Of a DNA stretch of 64,000 nt, positions 1-11,800 are shown one piece after another. Numbering within the stretch: the stretch's first letter is position 1; each line of letters begins with the position of its first letter. This stretch comes from Symsagittifera roscoffensis. Its lineage: Eukaryota > Xenacoelomorpha > Acoela > Convolutidae. A program made the translations under genes and the position numbers. The notes beneath the pieces are model-generated. The model did not search any database. It worked only from the letters and a program-made list of their open reading frames with translations, and was not told where the DNA came from. The DNA is taken from assembly GCF_963678635.1 (NCBI RefSeq), contig NC_087063.1, forward strand, positions 78,267,617 to 78,331,616. Reading direction: 5' to 3'.

Positions 1-662
1 TTCCAGTGAGATTGTTTTTGGCGGGAACTGATGCCGTGATCCTTATAAAACTGCTCGCTTTTGTTGACAATCGAGCCCAAAATAAAACATTTCAGTCAAA
101 GTTTTAAATAGAGAATTCACCAGAATCAATTGAGCATTCTGATGAATGGCGTGCATAAAATAGAATCACTCTAATACTACTTTTACCTCCAACCTAACAT
201 AAAACAGTGCATCAATCTATCTGGTCTATTGTACAGAAAAACGCCATCTGGTCTATTTGAAAATTCCAGGCGTTGTTTTGCGGTCACGGTTTTATGTTGG
301 AAAGTCACCTTGATGGGTATATTTGGATACATCGAATCTGAAATTTTTTCAAAGACATTTCTGGAAAATACCCTAATCCGTAAGTTATACCTTTGAACTA
401 TCTGAAATTCAACTGCAAATAACTGTTGAAAAGAAAAAAGCGAAGTTCAAAATCAACACAAAAAAATCAAATACAAAAAAGACAAAATTTAACTGTAAGT
501 GTAACAGAGCATAAAAATAAAACAATTTTTTCTTGTTCAAATTCAAGAAACTTTGTATTTTTTTCCTTCAAACAGCGAGAAATAAACGAGAGAAAGTTCG
601 CGCACAGGAATTCTTTACATTTTGATTACATTTGAGTTTTTTCGCCAGTGTCTATAAAAATT

Positions 663-960
663 AACAAGACTGCTGGTATCATGTCACAACCCTGAATGTT
701 CCGACTGCCCCTCAACTGGTTTTTGGCTATCAATATAAATTTTTCAGGGTTATAAAAAAGTTACGTATCTGAAATTAAAAAGACCAATTAGCTAGCCTCA
801 ATTCGATTTCGAACAATTTTATAGTGCGGGATAACTCGCCACGCGTAAATAATTAACTAATTCGCGTAATTCTTTCATCATCAAAGTAGAAAGCGAGCAG
901 TTTACAAATGCTAGGTTCAGAGTTTTCAGAAGGTGACGCTCATATAGTGGTGTGTATTCA
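663..960 (+). repeat. AACAAGACTGCT-family element, left-end fragment
   Basis: It begins with AACAAGACTGCT, continues with the family words CCTGAATGTTCCGACTG (around 690-706) and TTAGCTAGCCTCAATTC (around 787-803), and then the conserved stretch with CGCCACGCGTAAATAATT. The same ordered words recur at 12122-12360, inverted at 12590-12845, and at 20157-20430. No right-hand terminus was found nearby, so this is a truncated copy. Non-coding. Confidence 0.6.
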
Positions 961-1420
961 CGGCCGGTCCTCAGTAGGTCACTGGGTTGAGTCACCTATC
1001 AGGTAAATGTTTTTTTTTTGAAACTGTTCTGTATAAAAAACCCAAGCATATATATATTCTTCACTTTCTTCGAAATTTTGAACAAAAAGAATTGACATTA
1101 TTTCATTTGCGAGGGATTTTATTGCTTTAAAAACTAATAGAATGACAATAAAATCCATTGCACATGAATAAAATTCAATTATTTTTCACTTTGATAGACA
1201 CTGACAATGAAATTCGAAGATAATCAATAAAACTTTCGTGCGGGAAAGTTCTCACGTGTATTCTTCGTTGTTGAAATGAGGATACAAAACTTGAATTTGA
1301 ACAAAAATGTTTGTTTTGATTTTATGCCCTGTCACAGATTTAGTTAAACTTTGTTTTGTTGTGTTTTCTTGTGTTAAACTTTTAAGCAATTGATGATTTA
1401 ATTTTTATGTGTCTGTGCAA

Positions 1421-1797
1421 AACAGTCCTATACAAAACAGTCCAATATAAAAAAGTCCGAAAAAGTATGGAAAAGAACGAAAAAACAGTCCGATACAAAG
1501 CAGTCCAAAAAACAGTCCCAATTAATAATTGTTTCAACAAGCCGGTAGGCCGAAAATTGTCTTTTGTTCAACAAACATAATGAAAAAAATAGTGACTGCC
1601 GCATTCGCGCCAACGTGTTGCGAGCTTGCCAACAGAGGGTAGGATTTAATACGAAAGTTAGAGCCGGTTATTGCCGCAAAGCCGCAGCGACCTTAAACTG
1701 GTCTGTTTTGTATTGGACTGTTTTTTTCCTCCATTACTTGATTTTTCGGACTATTTTGTATTGGACTGTTTTGTATGGGACTGTTTTGTATATGCAC
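1421..1797. mobile_element. ACAGTCC-ended non-autonomous element
   Basis: Both ends carry repeated subterminal words: ACAGTCC plus ATACAAA on the left and their complements TTTGTAT plus GGACTGT on the right, two to four copies per end. The interior has GCCGGTAGGCCGAAAAT and, further on, the GC-rich words GCCGGTTATTGCCGC and AAAGCCGCAGCGACC. A second copy lies in opposite orientation at 16062-16360. About 380 bp with no coding capacity; a MITE with tandem subterminal repeats is the best description. Confidence 0.7.
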
Positions 1798-2312
1798 CAA
1801 TTTTTATACAGTTAAATTTGAAATTCTTTCTGTCGAATTTGAATTAAAAAAGGTATAGTGTTTTCAACCAATCTAAAGTTTTAGGATTCAAACATCAAAT
1901 TTATACCTATTGCAGTTTCTATACCTGTAAAGAATTACAAAGTTGGTTGGTAATTATATAGTGTTCCTTGCCACAGTTCAAACAATTGACAGCTAAATTT
2001 CTAGAATGTACAAAACCGGTTACTTTCAGTTTCACAGTATTTACAATTTTATACAAATATGCATAACTAGGAACAAGCCTAATCATTTCTCACAGGGATA
2101 ACTTCTTTATAATTTGTCAGAATTTTTTTTCGAATTTTTCTTCGACCAATTTGATTTTCCAAGCTCTCTAAAATCAATTAAAAAAATTTGGCCAAAATTT
2201 TTGCGCTACCAATAAGAAATTAAAACAAAAACACCATTGGTTGGCTTTGATAACAAAAAATTGTGTTATTTTACCGAGCGCTCCCAAATTAGCTTTAGTT
2301 GATATTTGAGCA

Positions 2313-2760
2313 CAGGGGCTGACTTAGGGGGGCGTGGGGGGGGGGGGTGTTGGGGGACGCCTTCCTCCCTCAGGGATTCGACCGCCTGCCGACCCAAAGG
2401 GTCCCCCCTTTGATACTTTTAGAAATCCATTTTTGGCCGACCGACTCTAAAATTTTTCTAAAAGAGCCTTAGGCGCCAATATATTCTAACTTTTAGGGGG
2501 AAGTGCGCGCCGAAAAAACGGGATTTTTTGGTCAAAATTTTCCAAAAAGTGCCTAAAAACGCCTTCTTTGGACTGTTTTTTCTAATTTTTGCCGGCGCCG
2601 TAGAAAATTTGGCCAAAACAGAAACTAAATCGTGCTTAGGGAAAGCTCAAAAAATCCATTCGGCCGACCTAAAAAAAAGGTTGACAAAATTTTTGATCAT
2701 AAGTGAACAATCTCCCCCTAAATCAGTTTGCCTTCACTTAATTGCGGGATAATTGTTCAC
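2313..2760. repeat. CAGGGGC-ended (hAT-like) element fragment
   Basis: Starts CAGGGGCTGACTTAGGGGGG and contains the words CCTCAGGGATTCGACC and CCGACCCAAAGGGTCCC, also found near the start of the copy at 6607-7002; a more diverged version starts the copy at 16957-17141. The matching right end (TAGATCCGCCCCTG in other copies) was not found, so the boundary at 2760 is approximate. Confidence 0.4.
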
Positions 2761-2870
2761 TTGGTCTATTAGGGAGGGGAAAATTCTTCACGTTCAGAGA
2801 CAAAAAGTGATTACATAAGAGTACTAAAGAGGGAGCCGAAATCCTGAAAAAAAAAATTTCAGTCAGAAAA

Positions 2871-5800
2871 TTAGTCGGTTTTCTCGGAATTACAGACTAC
2901 CAATTCAGGTTTTGTTTCATGATCAGTTTTTATATTGTTCTCCCCAGCAGCAAATGATTGCGTCTCATTTGCAGCAGCTGCTAACTTCTTTTGGTTGCTT
3001 GCATCAGAGCTGGATTCTTGGTCTAAATTTATTGACATTTTTTCCGGCTCCAAAGAAATTGTTGTTGCTATTACTGTTGACGGGTTTGAAATATCGGTCG
3101 TTATCGGGATTGAACTAACCGGATTTTCTAACTCTAAAATTACTGCGGTATCATTTTGGCCTGCGAGTTGTGCTGAGCTCGTATCCAAACCATTTACTGA
3201 ATTAATACCAGTAAAACCAGGTGTTGTTGCATTCGTATCAGAAACTGTATTCGGGTTCTGGTCAGCAACATTTGCTGCAGTTTGATCCAAAACCGAAGTT
3301 GTAGGCTGTTCGGAAGCCAGTGACATATTTTGGTCGGAAACTTGTTTCGTTTTTGCATCGGAAATAATTTCTGTTTCTAGGTTGGAGTTAAGATTATTCT
3401 CTAGAATTATCCCAGCTATTTTATGTTTCCTGTCTTTGCTCATTTTGGCCGGGAACACAACTTCAAAACACACAATCAGATCTCCGAACTCGTTTTCTCG
3501 CTTAGACAGAGGCATCCCTCGACCAGCGATTCGCTTTTGTGTTTGCGGTGAGACTACTTCGTCGTCTTCTTCAAGGTGCAGCTCCACTGAACTTCCACTC
3601 AGAGTCGGAATGACGAAAGCGGTCGCAGCGAAGACCTAAAAAAGAACAAAAGGGACATAAGTTATTTTTAAATGGGCCTTGAATCTGTTATGTAGCAGCA
3701 ACAAAAACAGCTGAACAAAAAACGGAATCCGCCAAATGAATGATTCCGTACACCAGGAAAGCCTTGCAGTGGGTAGGGCAAGGGCTAACAAAAATGTTCC
3801 GATGACTTTTGTCCAATTTTGCTTTAATAATTTGATAAACTTATAGAGCTTTTGGTTTTTACCAACCTAAGAAATTTTACGAGAAACAATTTTTTTTATT
3901 TAAATGCGTTTTCAATGACCTTCGGCTATACTTTAAAGGTAAAAATATTAAAATTTCATAAATTTTTTGTTTCACGATTGAGTAGAAACTTTGAATTCAT
4001 TTTATTTAATTTGTTTAAGCTCGGATATTTATTCGGGACGTTAAATCAGTCATTTTTTGAAGTTCATAATTTATTAACTGAAAAACATTTGTATAAAAGT
4101 TGTTTTTTAAAGCATCCATTTCTAAAGCAGCTAAAATGTTAGAAAAAGATAACAATAGCAGCAAAACATATGCACAAAAAACAGCAATTTATAAGTTTTT
4201 AGCCATGATCTTTCTTTTTTCAAAACTTTTTTTTCATTTTTTGTATTCATTTTTTAAATTCGTTTTATGAATTGATTATTGTCAATTATTATTGGGAAAA
4301 AATATGAATTATTCAAAAAATAATTTTGAGGATAAAATAATTTATTTAACAAAACATAATGAAAACCTCAATTTAATTGATTTTGTTTGCCTCAAAAAAC
4401 ACCAACTGTATACAAAGTTTAGGAAAAATTTATTGCTTGGGGAGGAGATTGCACGGTAAGTTAATATGAAGGGAGGAAAATTGTCCTTTTCATCCTATTT
4501 TTTATTATGTTTAGCAGCAAATAAATTTTTATTAATCTTCAATAAAACAATTAGCAACTCAGCAAGTTGTTCTTTGCGCTTCTATTCAACCATATCACAA
4601 AATTTAAACCTCTTCAAACTTTTCAAAACTTTATTCAAAAATTCAACATGAATACGTCGGAAAAAGGATATTTTGACTCTTCTACCACACCACTAACTTT
4701 GATTTTTGTTCCGACTCGGAAAAAGCAATGAAGTTTGAGGCAACTTTTTAAAGAGATTAATTTAGACAATCTTAATAAGAGTTGTAATCAACTCATACCT
4801 CAATAAAAATATCAATTTCCTGAAACCAAACTTAATAAAATACTTTACCTACATTCATTTTCGGGCAAGTTCTCGGGGTTTGAAAATTGCTAATATTGCC
4901 TAGTTCTAGACTAAATATCGTGGGCTTCGAAGATTCTAAGTATGATGTTGAAAACGTTAAGCGATCTATTTACGCGTGGTGAATTAACTTGCTCTGAAAA
5001 ATGTTTCAAAATGAACTGAGTCAAGCTAATTGATCATTTTATTGTTCCGACTTTCGAAGAAAGTGACGGAATAGTTTTGCTCGCGGTGTTCTTTTTCTCC
5101 TGAAAAAAAATTTGCCCTGAGATCAAATTTAAAAATTAATTTTACGTGTGATAGTTTTTTAAAAATTTTAGAAGGGTTACAGAAAGCCAATTTGGGACAA
5201 ATACAGCGCGATATATTTCGCACCATTAACACTTCAGAGGAGATTTAATCCATTATAGAAATCGTTCAAACTAAATTGAGGCATCAAGTTTTTTTTAATA
5301 CTTAGCATTTTGTACTTTATATAGAGAGTGGTGATGGTTTTGTAAATTTGATCCATTTTTGTAAAGCAAACACTAACACTTTTCTATAGAGCCAAAAATA
5401 CAGTTGCAACGTTCAGAATTTTGACCTGATACGAGCAGTCTTCTTTTCTATGTGAAACAAACTATAAAAATCAATCTTGAATTTGACAGTCCAAAATTTA
5501 TAGTATAAAATTTTGGGTCTTTCCTACCATCCCCCCCGCTCCCCAATTTTTAATTCAAATTTTTTTAAAATAAAGCAGGTAAAATGGAATTTTTTGCTTT
5601 CCGGTTGTTTTACGTGTTATTATGGCGAAATGCATCATGTTACGATGCAATATTTTTCTTCATACTTCACATCGTAACTTCACACTTTCAGCCATAATAG
5701 CACGAGAATAGAAAACTAGAAAAGTGGAGGGAAAGTGAAGGGCATGATTACGAGCAGTCTTGTTATAGTTTCGATTTTTTTTTTCAATGAATCCCCTTGT

Positions 5801-8800
5801 CATGAAATTTTGAAGGTGTTAGCTACTTAATGGCAAAGAGATAATTAGCCTTTCATAGACATATTTAAAGAAAGCACTAATCTTTTTGCACGTGCTGCAA
5901 TTTACAGAAAAATCTATTCTGAGTTCCAGAATTTAGTAACTGTCTCAAAAATAAAAGAAAGATGTACCTTAAGGCTCTTTTTTCTTTAAATAACGAATCT
6001 TTTCGAAATCCCCTTCATAATTGAATCTCACTTTTAAAACACTATTTTGGCGTTGTCTCAATGAAATCAAACACGTAAAACAACTATAAAAAAGAAGGGC
6101 TCTGAAACTCAATACATGAAAGTCTATTTAAAATTACTTTTCTTGTGAAAAACTGCATCAAAACGTGTCAGCGTGAACAGGTGAACAGATTTTTAAAAAC
6201 ATTTTTTGGCTCTTTTTCCTTCCCCCCCCCCCCACCTCACGCCAGTTTCAACTTATTAGTTTAACGAGTGGTTTTACGAGATTGAGTATGAATACCAAAT
6301 ATGTTTGCCGTGGCCTTAATAGTCTGTATGTAAATTTTCATAACAATCGGAAAATGTGGTCAACAAATTTACATGTAAAAATTTGCAGGTGGGAGGGAAA
6401 AGGAAAAAGAGCCCATTTCTTACATGAAAAAAGCCATGTGAACAATTTTTGAACAGCCTAGTTTTGCAATTTTGCGAGAGGTGTGGGAAATTGGAAAAAG
6501 CCTAAAAAGTAGACAGGGGATGGACAAGAGACAAAAAAAAGGAGTTTTTTTGTGTAACCGCTAACTTCTCATTTTATTGCTATGAAAAGGACCTCATAAC
6601 TGAAAACAGTAGCGGATTTAGAGGGGGGCTGTGCCTCCTCCCCTCAGGGATTTGACTGCTGTCGACCCGAAGGTTCCCGTTTTGTACTATTTTGAGATAC
6701 CCAATTTCGGCTTTTGGCTCTTTCTTTCCCCCCCCCCCCAACCTCACACGAGCTTCAATATATTAGTGTAACGAGTGGTTTAACGAGGTTGAGTATGAAG
6801 ACCAAATATGTTTGTCGTGGCCTTATTAGTCTGTATGTAAATTTTCATAACAATGGGACTATGTCGTCAATAAATTTAAATGTAAAAAATTGCAGGGGGG
6901 GAAAGAAATTGTTTTTGGCCTTTTCTCAAAAAAAGGTTGACAAAAATTTCAAAAGTTTTTTGAAAAACCTCCCCCATCGAGAAAATCCTAGATCCGCCCC
7001 TGCGTGAAAACGTGTTAGCACATAGTAAGTTTCAAGTGGAGGAACGGTATCGGTATCTTTTTGCTTTTTGCCCACCCACCTGCAAGTTCTTAAGAATCTA
7101 AATTTTGTTCACATTGGCCGATTGTAATGAAAAGTGACATGCGGACGAGTTAAGCCATGACAAACATATTTGTTCTGTGTAAGTAAACAAGCAAAACCAC
7201 CTATTACATCATAAAATTGATGTCCGTGTGAGATGGGGGGGGGGGAGAGGAGGAAAAAGAGCTGAGGAACGGAAAGCAGCCGGATAAGGAATAATTATTT
7301 ATGTCCATTTTTTTCCTGTCCCATTTTGCCCGATTATATTATTTATTGACAATTGAACTTCTTAACATAATTTAAACATAATTGGGCTCTTTTTCCTTTT
7401 CCCTGCCACCTGCTAATTTTTATATTTGAAATTACTAATCACTTTGTCCGATTGTCATGAAAATTGACATGCGGACTAATTAGGCCATGACAAACATATT
7501 TGTTCTTCATAATTAACCTCGTAAAATCACTCGTAAAAACCCCTCGTTAAACCATAAAATTCATGTTTGAGTGAGGTGGGTGGGGGGGGGGGGGGGGGGA
7601 AGGAAAAAGAGCCCATAATTGCTAATCAAGTCTGTATTTTATTAGAAACACTGTCTACAGCTTAAAGTTAAGATAGCAGAGAAAAAAGGGCCAAAAATAG
7701 CAGAATAAAAAGAGCCAAAAGAGCTTAAAATGATGAGAAGAGTGTCACTTCTGATCAGGAGTCGGGTTAATTGTTCTCGCACTGCAATTAGAAGACACTT
7801 CTCGATAGGAACGGTGCCTCTGGATCACCCACAACAGCTCATCCCATTCAGCACTCGCAACAAGGTTGCACTCGATATGATCAGTTACAGTATACAGGTG
7901 ACGTCACAACATTCGAACACCTTTTTTCGACACCCCCCCCCCCCTGTACCTCGCACGAGCAACAGTTTTAAGGTGGTTTTACAAGGCTAATTGTGGAGAC
8001 CTGGCTCTTTCCTCCCCCCCCCCCCCCCCCGCGCCCACCTGCAAGTTTTTTAAAATTCAAATTACTGTTCACATTGTCCGATTGTCATGAAAATTGACAT
8101 GCAGACTAATTAGGCCATGACAAACATATTTGATTCTCATATTTAACCTTGTAAAACCACTCTTTAGCCCATAAAATTGATTCTTTGTGAGAGGGGGGCG
8201 GGGGAAGGAAAAAGAGCCGAGACGAGATATGTTTATTATGGCTTAGTTAGCCCGCATGTCAATTTTTTAACAATCAGAAAAAACCAACCAACATTTATTC
8301 CCCCTCCCCCTCATATCAAAATTCTGTTTTCATCGTTGATTTTTGCGTTATTACGGCTAATTTTGCAGGAAAAAGAGCCAACGATTGTCTTTTCTCATAA
8401 CTTATGCATAGATGCGATGCTGCTTCGCAAAAGCAAGCAAGAAAAACGGCATAAAATAGCCCCGAAAAGGTAAAAAAAAGAGAACAAAACCTTGAAAAAA
8501 AAACATTTCTTATCTGCCGGAATCGACTCTCCAGCTTCGAGAATAGGAGAATATAACACATGATTCTGAATTGATCGGATCCTCACTCATGTTGGCGTTT
8601 TGTGTGAGTTTTGATTCAGAACGAGGCTCTTTTCCAGTTCCCCCCCCCCCTTTGTTAAATTACAAAAAGAGATGCTCAAAAATTGTTCACACGGCAATTT
8701 TCATGTTAGAAATTTTGTGAAAATTTGTTCAGCTGTTCACGCTGACACGTTTTAATGCAGTTTACAACACTAAAGATTGTTTTTAAAAGACTTTCATGTA

Positions 8801-11800
8801 ATGAATTTCAGAAAAAATGAAAGGGGGGGGGGAGCTGGAAAAGAGCCCAGAACGATTGCTTTCGTGCTTCATTTTAAATGAGACAATGAAACTTGAAGTT
8901 ACGAATCCGTCAGAGCTGGACATTGCAAAATGAAAACCTAATTTGCTTTCTCAAAACGAATCCTTTTCAATGGAACTCAAAATCTTGATGAATGGTAAAT
9001 TTGTGAAAAACCCTAGTCGTATCGCTACATACTCACCAATTTCCAGCTTTATTGGTCATATCTGGTCAACTGGTCGCATCGGCTTTCTCAAAGAGACTAT
9101 TCACGGCACCAACAGATCATCCTAGATGGACAACATTCTTTTTAAAAAGTTCTTCTGAGTGATTTTCATAAGCGTTATCAGCACCAGTACGTTGATATTT
9201 AGGAGTTTTGATTCAAATGAAGTATGTGCTAACAAACTTTCGATCTCTGCTGCAAACAATAGAAACTCATTGCGTTGATTGTCGCCAGCGTTAACAAAAA
9301 CCGTTGATTTCGTAACTTCCTCAAAAAGAACGCCTTGGTTATCGCCGACCACCGTTCACTAATTGTGGCATTGATTACTTTAGTCCCTTTTACATTGCAG
9401 TCCACAGAAAAGCGATGGTGCTTTTCATTTACTTGCATGACTACTAGAGCCGTCCACATAGAACTGGTGCCTTCCATGGATACAAGTTGATGCACCATGA
9501 ATGCAAGTTCATAATTTGTCGCTAGACGTGGTACAACCTCGATTATTTGGTCAGACAACGTGACTAACTTGCTTGGAGCTGAGAAGGAGTTAGTCTTGTG
9601 TGTTAAGACGTTGAATGGAAACGCCTCTATTTCTTTAGCGCACAAAATCATCACTTGGAAGTTCAATCCGCCTGCAATGTAAGGTACCAGCGTTCCTTCG
9701 ATTTCCTTGAGGAGTTATTCTATCATCGAAAACGTTATGCTCGCGCGCAGAGTTAAGCTAACGCAATTTCGGCTCCTTGATTGAAAAATTCTGTTCGTAC
9801 TGTAAGCAAACGTGTTAAGTGGCACTCAATCTCAAACGCTACTTTTAAAACAGGTGTCGTAGTCTGGATAAGAGATGTGCGAAGCCCTAGAGGTGACTAC
9901 CATTAAGCACAAAACAACTCCATGAGTTAAGGCAAAGATGGATTTTCACATTCCGCAACTGTAACGACACGCACCGGAGAGACCGTTAAGCTCCTGCCTG
10001 TTCTCGCTCCGAAGGGAGCCGAGGATGTTCTCGCTGGAACCGTATCAAATTAAAAAATGATTCGCATATTTGGGATTCTAAAGTCGATAACTTTCTCGAA
10101 AGTCACGTTTTTTTGTCATTGTTACCAAAAACAGCTGACATGCCAAATAATCTGTTGTTTGTGCTAATTTTAATAAGAAATTAATAACGAGGGATGCCAA
10201 TTTCGACAATTAAGAAAAGCAATCATTCTAAAGCAAAACTCACACAGTTTCATCGACCTGAGAAGGGATCTGATCAACTCGGAATATTAGTAATTGCCGG
10301 CTCTTTTCCACTTCCGCCATCATTGATTTTCAAGTTTAAAAAACTATTTTGACCAAGTCAAAATGCAATGAAAATTTGCATGGTCAACAAACCCACAGCT
10401 GTGAACAAATATGCTCATCATACCTTACATTGTAACATCACGCATTTAGCCGTTATTACAAGAAAATCAACTATAAAAATGAAAAATATGAAGTGTGTAG
10501 GGGGTAAATGAAAAGAACCCGGGTCAGTTCATTTGGTTAAAATTGAATAGGGAAGCAGATTCAATTGTAGTTATTCTTGCATCAGTCGACACTGTTTCGC
10601 TCTTCATATTCGAAACAAATTATTTGACCTGTTTCACCCGAGGCTGTATAGCCCCCCTCCCAAATGCTCAAAATGTATGGCAAGTCATGTTATCGGATGT
10701 TCACCTTATCGTAGATGTTTGTAGATGCACCATGAAAACTGATGTAGGTTCTTTTTCCTTTTCACCCCCACCTGCAAGTTTTTACAAGTAAAATTGTTGA
10801 CCACATTGCCCGATTGTTATGAAAATTTACAGACTAATAAGGCCACGCACGACAAACATATTTGGTCTTCATACTCAACCTCGTAAAACCACTCGTTCCA
10901 CTAAAAATTTGAAGCTCGTATGAGGTGGGGGAAAAGGAAAAAGAGCCCTGATGTAATTTATTTTTGTGTATGTGTTATACAGGGAGTGGTGATGTTTCCG
11001 ATAATGACCCTCATGGGTCTGGTGGGCTTCTTTGCGGACGACATCCTGCCCAAGGGACTCTCGACTCCTTCCAACTTAGATGTGTTCCTCAACGAGCACG
11101 AACAGCTGTTCCCATGTGAAACTTAGACTCAAACACTGCCAAGGCATAATAACTCTGATAAATTATAACCAAACTAAATCCTTGAAAAACAGCCTGGCTT
11201 TCTGCCGTTTCCCTCCCTCAGCCACTTTTTGTACATAGACTCTAATTTACAGTCTAATCATTTGTTTTGCGAAGTTGTACACGAGGAAAAAATGAGTTTG
11301 TTATTGCGTAAAGCAACCATATGGCAATTTTCATGACAAATGGACTTCGTGGACAAAATTTAGAAACACAGAAAAATGGAATAGGCGGAAAATCGGTGGA
11401 GCCAACAATGATTCAATAACTAGTCAGTGTTAGCAATTACCACCTGGTGGGTGCAAAATTTAATCGAAATTACAAGCTCTCCGAAAAGGATAAAAATACA
11501 TGATTTTGCCTTAACTTGATGCTCCTTAAACAAATGCTTTCAAAATGCACACAGACCCAAACACCCCCCCCCCATCTTCGCATAAGCATCAATTTCTAAA
11601 TCAGTAGTTGTTTTACATGGCTAGGTAGGAACACGAAATGTGTTTAGGCTCATTTCCACTTACCTCGTTGCATTTCAAACTTCCTGTTTTTATACTTGAT
11701 TTTTGTGCTATTGATTTTTGTGCGATAGAAACAATAGTTTTCAACAAAAAACTTTTATACCCCATTGAAGACATCGACTTTCTGAGTTCAAACTTATTTT

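Larger units (their letters stand above)
1..2870. other. Gene-free AT-rich flank with repeat fragments
   Basis: No exon, RNA gene or long open frame is convincing here. The stretch lies downstream of gene A on the minus strand. It holds three repeat pieces listed separately (663-960, 1421-1797, 2313-2760). The remainder is unassigned AT-rich DNA. Confidence 0.6.

Noticed and set aside
2912-3639. Plus-strand ORFs over gene A exon 5 (68, 116 and 85 aa)
   Set aside because: They are antisense shadows of a conserved DnaJ C-terminal exon.
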